Part shown: piece after piece, positions 37,790 through 47,200 of the stretch
How positions within the stretch are numbered: position 1 is the stretch's first letter
How the letters are laid out: each line of letters opens with the position of its first letter
From: Pseudomonadota bacterium
GTDB taxonomy: Bacteria; Pseudomonadota; Alphaproteobacteria; Rhizobiales; Hyphomicrobiaceae
Length of the DNA stretch: 64,000 nt
Direction of reading: 5' to 3'
Assembly (NCBI GenBank): GCA_018242215.1
Contig: JAFECG010000025.1
Span: forward strand, 1 to 64,000
Translations under genes and position numbers: made by a program
The notes under the pieces: generated by a model
What the model saw: the letters and a program-made list of their open reading frames with translations, nothing else
Told to the model about the DNA's origin: nothing
Database searches by the model: none

Positions 37790-38455
37790 ATGAGCACCGA
37801 TTACGCCGAAATGGAACGAGAGTTCATTGCTGACCTCGCCGAAGATACGGGCCGAGATCTCGCTGCCTGGATGACGGCAATAGCCGAGAGCGGCCATACC
37901 GAGCGCAACGAGATTATAGACTGGCTTCGCCACCAGGGATTTCAGTTCTCGTGGGCATCCTGGCTCGAACGCATTCATCATAACGGCGGCCGCTTGATCT
38001 ATGCGGACGGCACGCCCAACCTGCCCCGCGCATCGGCCCGCCAATACTCCGCTCGCGACGCGAACGACATCCCGCCCTCTCGCGAACGGCCGAGGTTGCA
38101 GCCGTCACCGGCGACGGCGGGCGATATCCAGACGCTCCTGAGGGAAGCCAAAGGTCTGCGACCGCTCGCGGAACATATCCTGCGTGAGATTGGCCGCGCA
38201 GTACCGGAGACCGAATTCGCGGTGGTCGGGCCGGTCGTCACGATGTCAGCGCCAAAAACGTTTGCTGCGCTCCACCCAGCGCCCAAAAAGCTCCGCCTCT
38301 ATGCGAACTTCGGCCCTGCCGGCGCCAGTCGGAGCAGGACGGCCGAAGCAATCAACAGAGGCGCACCGCCATTCGCCGAGATGCTCGTTCTGGATGATGC
38401 CCGCAGTATCGATGAGGACTTCCGCCGCCTGATCCGCGCGGCCGCTGCCCGATAA
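37790..38455 (+). CDS. DUF4287/DUF5655 domain protein
   Basis: A 221-residue soluble protein. The N-terminal DUF4287-like domain reads AEDTGRDLAAWMTAIAESGH and NEIIDWLRHQGFQFSWASWL; a C-terminal DUF5655-like domain has FAALHPAPKKLRLYANFGP. It follows the ICMT-like gene by 12 bases and may be co-transcribed. Function unknown. Confidence 0.75.
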   Translation: MSTDYAEMEREFIADLAEDTGRDLAAWMTAIAESGHTERNEIIDWLRHQGFQFSWASWLERIHHNGGRLIYADGTPNLPRASARQYSARDANDIPPSRERPRLQPSPATAGDIQTLLREAKGLRPLAEHILREIGRAVPETEFAVVGPVVTMSAPKTFAALHPAPKKLRLYANFGPAGASRSRTAEAINRGAPPFAEMLVLDDARSIDEDFRRLIRAAAAR

Positions 38456-38557
38456 CCTTGCGCTAACGTGCTGCCGCCATAGATTGCATACACCACGATC
38501 CGTCGGCACCATTGATTTGCCGGAATTTTCATCGCCATTGTCGCGCCGGAGGCGCCC

Positions 38558-39904
38558 ATGTCGGTTGAGCAAAGATCCAGAGCGGCCGGTCCCCTTGCGA
38601 TAATCGTGATGCTTGGCCTTTCAAGCAGCGTCCATGCACAGGCCGCAAAGCGCGACGCGATTGCCGATTGGTTGAAGACGATCGAAGGCAAAACCGCTTC
38701 GGACGGCGTTACCAACCCGCTCGATCCGACCAAACCGCCCGCCAAACCGAGCGCCGAGGAGCAAGCTGCAAAAGCTGCGGCCTCCGATCCCCGCGACGGC
38801 GATCCACAGTACGAGCAGGCCAAGGCGCTGATGGCCGCAATCGACACGATTCTCCGCGACGCCGCCGACACGCGCGCGGGCGAAAACAAACTGCCGAGCC
38901 GGGACGACTACATCATCCCGCCTTTCTGGAAAGAGACTCGCGAGGATCGCAACGCCAAGGTTCGCACGCTTCTCGATGCCGCGCTTGCCGTCGTGACCAA
39001 TTCTCCGGTCGTCGAAGTCCAGAAGCGCGTCGAGATGCTTCGCCACAACATCCGCGAGCTCGAAGAGACCAATGTCAAACTCAAGGAAAAGCAACTCGTC
39101 GCGCCGAAAGACGCGACCTTCGGCGGCATCCTGACCGACACCGTCTCCTCGCTTGGCGATCAGATTAATGAGAACAACAAGAAGATTGAAGCCAACCGCA
39201 CCGAAATCAAAACATCCAAGGCGGAGATCGCCGCATCCCTGAAAGCAGCGGGGGTCGAACTCTCGCCCGAGCAGATCGACCTCCTCCTGGATAGCGTTCT
39301 ATCGGGAGACCTTGTCCGTCTCGTCGCCGTATTCAACGCCGCCAAGCTGATCGACGGCCAGCTCGCCAAGCTCATCGGCTCGACCGGCGACAACATGGAA
39401 GCGGCTCGCCGATATTTCGCGATGCATGCGGCGCTCTTCGCCATGCTGGTTCAGGCGCAGGACGCGACGATCGCGAAAATCGATACCCAATATCTGCCGA
39501 AGCTCGACGCCATCATCGCCGACATCGCGGCCGCGCGCACCCGCACTACGGACCTGCTCAAAGCCGACAATCGCCCCGATCAGCAGCGTGCCCTCGAGTC
39601 GAACCGCGATAGCCAGAAGGTCGCAGATGAAGCCGCCAAGGCCTATCGCCGCTATCTGCAACAACAGCGCGAACAGATCGCCGGCGCACGGCTGAAGGCG
39701 ATGCACGATTTGAAAATCGCCGACAATACGTACGAAACCGTCGAAGCGAGCGTCCAGCTCCGCAACCTGATTCGCGAAAGCTCGACATCGTTCGAGGCCA
39801 TCCAGAAACTTGAGGCGCCGAGTTTCGAACAAATCTTCAAGAACGACGAGTTGCGCAGGGAATTCGAGGACCTGACCAGGAAACTCGACGTTCCCGCCGG
39901 CTGA
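38558..39904 (+). CDS. Exported coiled-coil protein
   Basis: A 448-residue protein with a hydrophobic signal (LAIIVMLGLSSSVHAQA) and a long helical body with heptad character (about residues 150-240 and 320-420), rich in Asp/Ala/Lys. No enzyme motif is seen. It is probably periplasmic. The small gap to the next gene suggests they form a pair. Confidence 0.6.
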   Translation: MSVEQRSRAAGPLAIIVMLGLSSSVHAQAAKRDAIADWLKTIEGKTASDGVTNPLDPTKPPAKPSAEEQAAKAAASDPRDGDPQYEQAKALMAAIDTILRDAADTRAGENKLPSRDDYIIPPFWKETREDRNAKVRTLLDAALAVVTNSPVVEVQKRVEMLRHNIRELEETNVKLKEKQLVAPKDATFGGILTDTVSSLGDQINENNKKIEANRTEIKTSKAEIAASLKAAGVELSPEQIDLLLDSVLSGDLVRLVAVFNAAKLIDGQLAKLIGSTGDNMEAARRYFAMHAALFAMLVQAQDATIAKIDTQYLPKLDAIIADIAAARTRTTDLLKADNRPDQQRALESNRDSQKVADEAAKAYRRYLQQQREQIAGARLKAMHDLKIADNTYETVEASVQLRNLIRESSTSFEAIQKLEAPSFEQIFKNDELRREFEDLTRKLDVPAG

Positions 39905-39986
39905 TATGCACCTGTGACATCTGCGCGAGGCTTCTGTTTCCTTGCCGCATCGACTATGTTTCCGCGCGGACTATGACCATAGTCCC

Positions 39987-40982
39987 ATGAGCGGGTTTTC
40001 GATGGTGTTTTCGGGAAGAATTAGAGAAAGCGCGGCAGCGACCAAAACGTTCGGGTCGCTGCGCATTGATCGCCGTGTCCTGTCGACGCCGACGCGCACC
40101 ATCGCCATTGCCAATATTGCAACGGTGAGCACGGGCACACACGTCGCCCATCGCCCCACTGCGATTTACTGGCTGCTCACGCTTCTCTTCGTTCTGATGG
40201 CGTTGGGCTCGATGCGCCCCGACTTCACGTGGGGGCCGCTGGCACCCACCGGCGGCACGGTGCTCCTTGGTTTCCTCGCGGTCGTGTTCGCGGGCCTTGC
40301 ACTCCGGCCGGACGACAAAACGCACTATTTGCTGATTTCGTCGAGCGACGGCGTGCTGTCACGATTCACGGCGCCGGATCGGTCCGTTCTCGAGGAGGTC
40401 CGCACGATCCTGACCGAGAAGATCAACCGCAACGACGAGTCGATGACGTTCACCGTCAACTTCGACAGAGGCTATATCGAAAACCTCGCCGCCTCCGGCG
40501 GACCGAGTCATCCAGCAGCGCTCCCGGCACCCGCGTCCGATCACGGTGTGCAGCACCAGGGACAGCCAACGCGGCCCGGCACAGCCAATGCGCATGCGGA
40601 GCGCGCGCCGACCGCGGCGAACAGACTGCGAGCGAATCCCGCGGAAACGACGGGAGCGCCCTCGCGCCAGCAACGGCCGCAGCCATCGCTCTCACCGTCG
40701 ATGAATGGCACAGCGGCTGCACCCCAGTCGTCGTCCGAAAGCTTCGTCGACTACAGCGGTGTCCTCCCCGCGATCGTCGAGATGCATCGCTTCTATGCGC
40801 GCCAGACCGGTACCCAGCACCTTGAGCAGCGGCTGTCGGAGCTTGAATTGCTGATGCGCGCCGGAACACCGACAGTTTCGCAGAAAACGCGGCTTCGGGA
40901 GCTTTCGGGAGAGATGTCTCAAATTCTCGGCGCCTATCCGCAGGCGGTCGAGTTGTTCGACCATATCGGTGGCCTCGTTTGA
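39987..40982 (+). CDS. DUF6232-like membrane protein
   Basis: A 331-residue protein: an N-terminal beta-rich stretch (SLRIDRRVLSTPTRTIAIAN), two membrane helices (YWLLTLLFVLMALGS and TVLLGFLAVVFAGLAL), a small cytosolic domain, a disordered Pro/Ala/Gln linker, and a C-terminal helical region. The N-terminal part resembles DUF6232-type proteins. Function unknown. ATG 39987 is preferred over the upstream frame at 39942. Confidence 0.5.
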   Translation: MSGFSMVFSGRIRESAAATKTFGSLRIDRRVLSTPTRTIAIANIATVSTGTHVAHRPTAIYWLLTLLFVLMALGSMRPDFTWGPLAPTGGTVLLGFLAVVFAGLALRPDDKTHYLLISSSDGVLSRFTAPDRSVLEEVRTILTEKINRNDESMTFTVNFDRGYIENLAASGGPSHPAALPAPASDHGVQHQGQPTRPGTANAHAERAPTAANRLRANPAETTGAPSRQQRPQPSLSPSMNGTAAAPQSSSESFVDYSGVLPAIVEMHRFYARQTGTQHLEQRLSELELLMRAGTPTVSQKTRLRELSGEMSQILGAYPQAVELFDHIGGLV

Positions 40983-40989
40983 GGAGGCA

Positions 40990-41427
40990 CTAACGGCGGT
41001 ACTGCACGAACTCCGTCAGACTGCCGATCCGATCATAGAGCTTCCGTGCCGTCGCGTTATTTTCTTGCGTCGCCCAATAGGCGCGATCGGCACCGCGACG
41101 GTCCGCCTCGGCGTAGGTTGCTTCAATCAGCGCTCTTCCAACGCCAAGCCCCCGGGACTCCGGCGCCACGAATAGATCCTCAAGATAGCAGTACCACGTT
41201 GCCGACCACGTCGAACGATGAAAGACGAGGGCCGCTATTCCCAGGGCGTGTCCAGCATCGTCGACGGCAACGAGCGCCATCATGTTGTCTTCCTGGTTGA
41301 GAAGCCGGCGCCATGTCTGGCCGATAATGGCCTCCGAGACGCTGGCCTTATAGAAGGCGATGTAGTCGCGGAAGAGCTTCAGCCACGCGTCCTTGTCGCT
41401 CGCCGCTACGGGCCTAACAGTCACCAC
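40990..41427 (-). CDS. GNAT-family N-acetyltransferase
   Basis: A 145-residue GNAT. The acetyl-CoA site reads LFVAPESRGLGVGRALIEA, followed by the usual C-terminal helix and strand (NNATARKLYDRIG). The acceptor is unknown. The start is a GTG at 41427. Confidence 0.88.
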   Translation of the reverse strand: MVTVRPVAASDKDAWLKLFRDYIAFYKASVSEAIIGQTWRRLLNQEDNMMALVAVDDAGHALGIAALVFHRSTWSATWYCYLEDLFVAPESRGLGVGRALIEATYAEADRRGADRAYWATQENNATARKLYDRIGSLTEFVQYRR

Positions 41428-41704
41428 CGGTCGTTCTCCCTCCGAATTCCAAGCGTCGCTCTATTGCAAAATTTGCCACCGCTGTCAGCAGGGCGACCGC
41501 TAAACGGACGACACAAAGCCTCTCCCCGCACCCAATCGTCAGCATCCATTCATATTTGAGCTTACGAAAGCGTAAGAGGCGCGGGATAACGCGGCACTTC
41601 AGTAACAGCTAAGATTGGATCGGCGGAGGAAAATGGCCGTTGCTTGAACATTCATATTCGGCTTCGTAAAAGCCCGCCTCGGTTCCTTCGACGAAGCGAG
41701 ACAA

Positions 41705-42805
41705 ATGCGACACGTTCCTGCCCTCATCCTAGCCATTGCGTCGGTTTTGACGCTCGCCATGCATGATCCGCTTTTCGCTGAGGTCGACCCGGCCGCTCCC
41801 GTCAAGCCCGACCCGTGCGCAGGCGACGCCTCCAAGCTCGGCGTTTCGCGCACCGTCGAGATCGACACCACGGGCGGCGCTGACGTCGGAGGCGACAAGT
41901 CCGACGCCAAGCATTTTCTCAACGACGGGGAAGTCGTCCTGACATTCGACGACGGTCCGCTGAAATCCGACACGAGGCCGATCCTCAAGGCTCTGGCCGA
42001 CCAGTGTACTAAGGCGACCTTCTTCATGGTCGGACAGATGGCGCTGGCGGATCCCGAGATGGTCAAAGAAGTTGCTGCGGGCGGCAATACCGTCGGCACG
42101 CACACCTGGTCTCACAAGAACATCCGCGCCATTTCTTTTGCGAAAGCCCAGCAGGAGATCGAATCCGCGGTTTCGACGGTATCGAAGGCCAAGGGCACAC
42201 CAGTCGCGCCCCTTTTCCGCTTTCCATACCTGAACGCCACGAAGCAGACCGACGCCTATCTGAAATCCCGCAACATCGGAGCGGTCTGGATCGATATCGA
42301 TTCCAAGGATTACCGGACGCGCAGTCCGAAAGTCGTCGAGCAGAATATTCTTTCGCAACTCGCGAAGGAGAAGAAAGGCATCATTCTGATGCATGACATC
42401 CACGCTTGGACGGCCGCCCAGCTTCCAGACCTTTTGAAAGAACTCCACGACCGTGGCTACAAAGTCGTCCATCTTGTCCCGAAGACGCAGGCTGAAACTG
42501 TAGCATCCTATGATGCAGCAGCCGAAAAAGCCCTCGCGGCAAAAGCCGCCGCCAAAGCCGCCAATCCCATGGCGTCCCGTTCCATCGTATGGCCGCTGTC
42601 TCCAGCGCCAGGGACCACCGTCGCATCCGTGTCGGCGCCCGAGCCACGTCATAAGAGAACGTGGCGCTATAGGAAAGTCGGAACGAAGCGGACGGTCGCC
42701 GCGGATACCTCGGATGACTCCGCGCCTGCCAAAATACCCGTAGCGAAGTACAGGAAGGGAGCGAAGCCCAAGGACGATACTTCGCCCTGGCAGATCTTCA
42801 ATTGA
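41705..42805 (+). CDS. Exported polysaccharide deacetylase (NodB domain)
   Basis: A 366-residue exported protein with a NodB-homology domain at about residues 75-260. The catalytic motifs are LTFDDGP (metal Asp pair), GTHTWSHKNI (His pair) and FRFPY; a later ILMHDIH supplies the last motif. It deacetylates polysaccharide or peptidoglycan. The C-terminal 90 residues are Lys/Arg/Ala-rich and low-complexity, possibly a wall-binding tail (inference). Confidence 0.9.
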   Translation: MRHVPALILAIASVLTLAMHDPLFAEVDPAAPVKPDPCAGDASKLGVSRTVEIDTTGGADVGGDKSDAKHFLNDGEVVLTFDDGPLKSDTRPILKALADQCTKATFFMVGQMALADPEMVKEVAAGGNTVGTHTWSHKNIRAISFAKAQQEIESAVSTVSKAKGTPVAPLFRFPYLNATKQTDAYLKSRNIGAVWIDIDSKDYRTRSPKVVEQNILSQLAKEKKGIILMHDIHAWTAAQLPDLLKELHDRGYKVVHLVPKTQAETVASYDAAAEKALAAKAAAKAANPMASRSIVWPLSPAPGTTVASVSAPEPRHKRTWRYRKVGTKRTVAADTSDDSAPAKIPVAKYRKGAKPKDDTSPWQIFN

Positions 42806-42893
42806 CCGCATAATCGGCGAAGCGCGCCGCCGACGATCATCGGCAGCGCTGCCGATGGATCTCAGAAGTTCGACTGGAAAGCCAAAAGCCGGA

Positions 42894-43412
42894 TCAAGAG
42901 CTCGAAGTCGGCGCCGGCATGGCTGGCGCATGAACCGCGATCGCGTCCCGCAAGGCCTGCTCCTTGGTGTGATCCAGCGACGTCTTGAGAACGACACCGC
43001 CGGTGCCCTTGATGGCTTCGAAGACCTTGTCTTCAGTCATCTTCTTGATCTCGACGAATAGGGCCGCGCTTCCCGGCTGCAGGCTCCCCGCAAGGTCTTT
43101 CATGAAGTCGTCGTTGATGCCGTAGTCAGCGAGCGCACCACCCAGAGCCCCCGAAGCCGCGCCGACCGCCGCTCCGAGCAGCGGCATGAGGAAGATCATG
43201 CCGACCAGCGTCCCCCAGAAGCCACCAGATAGGGCCCCCGCAGCAGTCGTGTTGATCAACTGATTGAGCTTGACCTTGCCATCCTCATGCTTGACCGCGA
43301 TGACGGCATCGCCGATCTCGATTAAATATTCTTTCTGAAGCTGAAACAGCTTCGTGCGCATATCCTCGGCTTTCGCCTCGGTCGGATAAACAATGACAAC
43401 GAGGTCTGACAT
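42894..43412 (-). CDS. DUF1269 membrane-associated protein
   Basis: A 172-residue DUF1269 protein: MSDLVVIVYPTEAKAEDMR at the start, then a Gly/Ala-rich hydrophobic middle (FWGTLVGMIFLMPLLGAAVG, ASGALGGALADYGI) and a C-terminal domain FVEIKKMTEDKVFEAIKG. Stress-associated in related bacteria; the biochemical role is unknown. Confidence 0.85.
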   Translation of the reverse strand: MSDLVVIVYPTEAKAEDMRTKLFQLQKEYLIEIGDAVIAVKHEDGKVKLNQLINTTAAGALSGGFWGTLVGMIFLMPLLGAAVGAASGALGGALADYGINDDFMKDLAGSLQPGSAALFVEIKKMTEDKVFEAIKGTGGVVLKTSLDHTKEQALRDAIAVHAPAMPAPTSSS

Positions 43413-43557
43413 GGCTCTAGCTCCAGCTGTTGGACCGAACGGACCTTACATCGGACGTCACGTCGAGCTTGCCAACGAAATAGATCAATTTGCGAAGGCC
43501 GCGACGTGAGACATCAAAAAATCGGTAAACGCCGCGTAGCATCCATGCCGCGAAGGT

Positions 43558-43842
43558 TTAGTGTGCGGTGCGCCTGGGAACACGAATCCCCGTCGGCCGG
43601 CCAGTCATCAATTTGCGGAGCTTGCTGGCATCCTGTTGAAGGGTGATCCGCAAATAGGTCGGCAGGCCGCCATGGCCCTCAGCGCCTTCCGCAAACGCGC
43701 TCACAAAATCACCGATCGTCAGCGGTCCTTCCAAATGCCGCGTGACGATGTCGTGGTCCGGATAAACCGCCGCCGCGTCATCTCCCGGTGACAAATTCCG
43801 ATCCTCAAAGCTCACTTGGCGCGGATTGAAACGCTGTCCCAT
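43558..43842 (-). CDS. Hypothetical small soluble protein
   Basis: A 94-residue protein with an unremarkable polar composition and an Arg-rich C-terminus (GIRVPRRTAH). ATG 43842 is preferred to 43848 because GGAG stands 8 bases upstream. No family recognised. Confidence 0.5.
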   Translation of the reverse strand: MGQRFNPRQVSFEDRNLSPGDDAAAVYPDHDIVTRHLEGPLTIGDFVSAFAEGAEGHGGLPTYLRITLQQDASKLRKLMTGRPTGIRVPRRTAH

Positions 43843-44125
43843 AGCCATCACTCCTGAAGCCGCTGCCGCGGACGCTATCTGTATCGGCCAACAGACTAGA
43901 AGCTTCCCTCAGTCGCTTTCTTTCTCAAACGATCCGAGTTTTCTCCGATCGCACGATAGCCGTCGTTTCGCAATTCCGTCGCAGGAAATAGGCCTTTTAC
44001 TTTCTGATTTTTAAGCCGTTGGACGGATTCCGGAAAGCTTGCATTTGCCAAAGTCCCATCACCCCCAGCCATGGGAGCGGTGCCTTCGAGATGCGCCAAC
44101 TCTCAAAGAATCAGGAAAGACGATA

Positions 44126-45658
44126 ATGGATGAGACCAATATGATCCCGCCGCAAAACCCCGGCACGGGACGCACGATCGCACGCCACAAGGCGAAATTG
44201 GCAGCTTGCGCCGCAATCGTCGCCGTCCTTGGCGCGGGAGCCGTTTTGGCAGCCGAGAAGCCGGCACCAAATGCATTAATGACCCCGGTCGTCGACTTGA
44301 GCACGCCCGCCAGGACCGAACAGGCGGTGCCGAGCTTCGCCAACCTCGTTGAACGTGTGAAGCCCGCCGTGGTCTCGGTGTTCGTGAAGGCCGAGGAAGT
44401 AGACCAGGTCTCGAATCCATTTTCGGGCGGCCAGAACCCATTCGAAGGAACGCCTTTCCAGGGATTGCCATTCCAATTCGGCCCACAATCCGGTCAGGGA
44501 AAGCCGCAGACCCACCTGATGCAGGCCCAGGGTTCCGGATTTTTCATTTCGGCTGATGGCTACCTGATCACGAACAACCATGTCGTGGAGCATGCCAAGA
44601 GCGTCGAGATCATGACGACGGACGGCAAGCGTTACAAAGCCAAAGTCGCTGGCACCGATCCGAAGACCGACCTCGCACTTTTGAAGGTCGCGGGTTCGAA
44701 CGACTTCCCATACGTGCGGCTCGCAACAAAGTCTCCGCGCATCGGCGACTGGGTCGTGGCCATGGGTAATCCATTCGGTCTCGGCGGCACCGTCACAGCG
44801 GGGATCGTCTCTGCGAACGGTCGCGACATCGGCTCTGGTCCCTACGACGATTTCATCCAGATCGATGCTCCGATCAATAAGGGCAACTCTGGCGGACCGA
44901 CGTTCAATCAAAACGGCGAAGTTGTCGGCGTGAACACCGCCATTTTCTCACCCTCCGGCGGTTCGGTCGGCATCGCCTTCGACATCCCTGCCGAAACGGT
45001 GAAGTACGTTTCCGAACAGCTTCGCGACTCCGGTCATGTGACGCGCGGTTGGATCGGCGTCTCGATCCAGCCTGTGACAGCGGATATCGCCGATAGCCTC
45101 GGTCTCAAGGAGGCCAAGGGCGCGCTTGTTGACGAGCCGCAGGACGGCGGTCCGGCCGCTCAGGCAGGACTGAAGTCGCAGGACGTGATCGTCTCCGTCA
45201 ATGACCATGAGATCAAGGACGGCCGTGATCTGGCTCGCACCATCGCTGCGGTGAAGCCAGGACAGCAGATCACGATCTCGTATATCCGTAACGGAGAAAA
45301 ACACAGCCTCGACTTGAACGTCGGGCAATATCCTGATGGCAAATCGGCCCAGAACACCCCGAGCACGGACGATGATTTCAAGCTCGGTATGACCCTTGCT
45401 CCGGCCAATGAGGTCGATGGCGCGGGTACGCATGGTGCCGTGGTCATGAATGTGGACCCTGAAGGCACGGCTGCCGAGAAGGGCATCCAGCAAGGCGACG
45501 TCATTCTTTCAGTCGGCGGCAAATCCGTTTCCGGTCCCGGCGACGTGAAGAGGGCTCTGAAGGAAGCAAGAAAGGACAGCAAGCGAGCCGTCCTGATGCA
45601 GCTCAAGACCGCGCAAGGCGACCGCTTTGTGGCCGTCCCGACCACCCGGGAAGGCTGA
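44126..45658 (+). CDS. degP: Do-family periplasmic serine protease (DegP/HtrA type)
   Basis: A 510-residue exported serine protease-chaperone for misfolded envelope proteins. The catalytic triad sits in NNHVVEH, DPKTDLALLK and GNSGGPTFN; two PDZ domains follow (VTRGWIGVSIQPVTADIADS and the second from about residue 420). A hydrophobic N-terminus (AACAAIVAVLGAGAVLA) is the signal or anchor. ATG 44126 has AGGAA upstream; the frame upstream of it is not coding-like. A terminator follows. Confidence 0.95.
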   Translation: MDETNMIPPQNPGTGRTIARHKAKLAACAAIVAVLGAGAVLAAEKPAPNALMTPVVDLSTPARTEQAVPSFANLVERVKPAVVSVFVKAEEVDQVSNPFSGGQNPFEGTPFQGLPFQFGPQSGQGKPQTHLMQAQGSGFFISADGYLITNNHVVEHAKSVEIMTTDGKRYKAKVAGTDPKTDLALLKVAGSNDFPYVRLATKSPRIGDWVVAMGNPFGLGGTVTAGIVSANGRDIGSGPYDDFIQIDAPINKGNSGGPTFNQNGEVVGVNTAIFSPSGGSVGIAFDIPAETVKYVSEQLRDSGHVTRGWIGVSIQPVTADIADSLGLKEAKGALVDEPQDGGPAAQAGLKSQDVIVSVNDHEIKDGRDLARTIAAVKPGQQITISYIRNGEKHSLDLNVGQYPDGKSAQNTPSTDDDFKLGMTLAPANEVDGAGTHGAVVMNVDPEGTAAEKGIQQGDVILSVGGKSVSGPGDVKRALKEARKDSKRAVLMQLKTAQGDRFVAVPTTREG

Positions 45659-45679
45659 GCCTGACCTTAGTGAGAATAC

Positions 45680-45715
45680 AAAAGGCGGCGGCCACCAGGG
45701 CTGCCGCCTTTTTTT
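45680..45715 (+). terminator. Rho-independent terminator of degP
   Basis: AAAGGCGGC and GCCGCCTTT arms with a run of T, 22 bases after the degP stop. Confidence 0.8.
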
Positions 45716-45761
45716 GTCAGCGCGCGGCGACCGCGGAACCTGCAATTGAATTACCGATTGG

Positions 45762-46151
45762 TCAGTTGCAAACTTTGGAAGCGTTTCGACCGAGCGCTTT
45801 GTCGATGCATTCCACCATCGTGCAGCCGTCGAAGGGTTTGCTTAGAAATGCGATGGCGCCGGCGTCATGGACCCGTTGCCGAATACGCTCCTCTGGGAAC
45901 GCAGTAATGAAAATAATCGGAAGATGATGGCCTTGCGCCAAAAGATAAGATTGGAGCTCGATGCCGTTCATACCCGGCATATTGACGTCCGTGATCAGAC
46001 ACGAGGTCTCACCCACTCTCGCCGACTTCAAAAATTCTTCAGCCGAAGCAAACGTGCTCGCTCCAAAACCTAACGACCGCACGAGGCTTTCGGTTGCCGC
46101 ACGGACCGCCTCATCGTCATCAATGATGCTGATCAGGGGATGTTGCGACAC
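45762..46151 (-). CDS. Single-domain response regulator (FixJ-type receiver)
   Basis: A 129-residue receiver with no output domain. It starts ISIIDDDEAVRAATESLVRS, has the phosphoacceptor Asp in CLITDVNMPGMNG, the switch Thr in IIFITAF, and Lys in FLSKPFDG. FixJ-like receivers of this sort act as phosphate sinks or bind partners in alphaproteobacteria. GTG 46151 starts it. A TATAAT at 46228-46233 (minus strand) about 80 bases upstream may be its -10 box. Confidence 0.9.
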   Translation of the reverse strand: MSQHPLISIIDDDEAVRAATESLVRSLGFGASTFASAEEFLKSARVGETSCLITDVNMPGMNGIELQSYLLAQGHHLPIIFITAFPEERIRQRVHDAGAIAFLSKPFDGCTMVECIDKALGRNASKVCN

Positions 46152-46752
46152 TTCATAAATCCTTATTGATCCAGTGCGGGGATCCCGCTCTTCCTCTCTA
46201 ACTTGCCGCTTTGGGTGTTCAATTTAAATTATACGCTGGTTTGTAGCGCCCAAACCCCAGGGAAACGCAGAGAAGGGACAGAAAAAGCGCGGGCGCACCT
46301 TCGGAACCGGCACGCTTTCAAGACGTCAGAAACATCTGGGTGGGGGGACGGCCCCGGAGGAGGAAAGGGCTGAGGTGTTATAGAGAGGTCTTAACCTAAA
46401 CAGAATTCGAAACGATCGAAGCGCATCAGCGCCTCTTGATGTCGATAGGGGCGCCGAAGCCGCAAAAGATAGTCCCCCTTAGCCCGCTTGATTCCCCAAA
46501 CGCACGACGTGCGAAGACGAACCGGAGCGGTGCTCGGCGCAGACGCGCCATACCCCAAATCAAGCCGCGCCATGGCTATACGAACGTATGTGTCGACCAA
46601 TCTCACGACGTAGCCGCGAAAACGCTCGTAGAATGGAGAGCGATTCCCCTTCCTGGATACTCTCAGATCTGCCGGACATCGATTGCGCCGTCTTGGTGTG
46701 ATCAGGAACCGCCGCGCGCAAAGTTGGCGTGGCGGCCGCGCGTAAAAAAATG
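46152..46752. other. Gene-free stretch at the chromosome side of the att site
   Basis: No convincing gene. It holds the upstream region of the response regulator (a TATAAT at 46228-46233) and then unremarkable sequence. The frame 46391-46852 on the minus strand would read through the tRNA fragment and is rejected. Confidence 0.4.
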
Positions 46753-46777
46753 TGGTGCGGTTGAGAGGACTCGAACC
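46753..46777 (-). other. tRNA 3'-end fragment: presumed attachment (att) site
   Basis: Read on the minus strand, this is the T-loop TTCGAGT, the 3' half of the T-stem (CCTCT), the 3' acceptor strand (CAACCGC), the discriminator A and CCA. The rest of the tRNA is missing, and the sequence before it does not pair. The acceptor would begin GCGGTTG, most like tRNA-Leu. It is followed by a T-run. Duplicated tRNA 3' ends of this kind are left by integrases at the end of an integrated element. Confidence 0.7.
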
Positions 46778-46838
46778 ATAACCCAGAGAGCCGCTAAAAT
46801 TCGGAATATAGCCAAGTATTTGTTTTTCGCCAGACCCC

Positions 46839-46860
46839 ATGTTGACGTCCATGTTGACGT
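46839..46860. repeat. Tandem direct repeat beside the att site
   Basis: Two copies of ATGTTGACGT (46839-46848 and 46851-46860) spaced 12 bases start-to-start, between the tRNA fragment and the excisionase gene. They could be arm-type binding sites for integrase or excisionase (inference). Confidence 0.5.
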
Positions 46861-46876
46861 TTTTAGTGACCCCGCC

Positions 46877-47101
46877 TCACCTGTTTCCGTCCTCCTCCAT
46901 CCACCGCAAAACCTCCTCGAGATTATAGAGCACCTTCGCCCGCCCGCCTTTGCCCAGACGAATGCACTTCGGCCCCCTTTCTTGAAGCCGCCAATTCTCG
47001 AGCGTGCGCTCGCTCATCCGTAACATCTCCGCCACCTCGACAGATTCCAAAAAGACAGGAAGCTTTCTTCTTGAATCATCCCCCGCACCTTCGCCCGACA
47101 T
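46877..47101 (-). CDS. Excisionase / AlpA-like helix-turn-helix protein
   Basis: A 74-residue winged-helix MerR-like DNA-binding protein of the excisionase/AlpA group: SVEVAEMLRMSERTLENWRL, then a strand with GPKCIRLGKGGRAKVLYN and a closing VLRWMEE helix. Such proteins direct excision or activate the integrase of an island. It lies 100 bases from the att-like tRNA end. No integrase gene is in the window, so it cannot work alone here. Confidence 0.75.
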   Translation of the reverse strand: MSGEGAGDDSRRKLPVFLESVEVAEMLRMSERTLENWRLQERGPKCIRLGKGGRAKVLYNLEEVLRWMEEDGNR

Positions 47102-47200
47102 CCCCGCGTCCGCTTCCCCACACCCTCAACGCAACCCAGCCTAAACATCGCCGCCGCGATCTGCTACACGTGTTTCATCGCTCCTCAGCAGACGGCACCC

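Noticed and set aside
46753-46777. Complete tRNA gene
   Set aside because: Only the T-arm and acceptor 3' strand are present; the D-arm, anticodon arm and 5' acceptor strand are missing, so it is a fragment.
46391-46852. A 153-residue minus-strand frame starting MDVNMGSGEKQ
   Set aside because: It reads through the tRNA 3' end and its downstream T-run, has no ribosome site and is Arg-rich without a known domain, so it is not taken as a gene.
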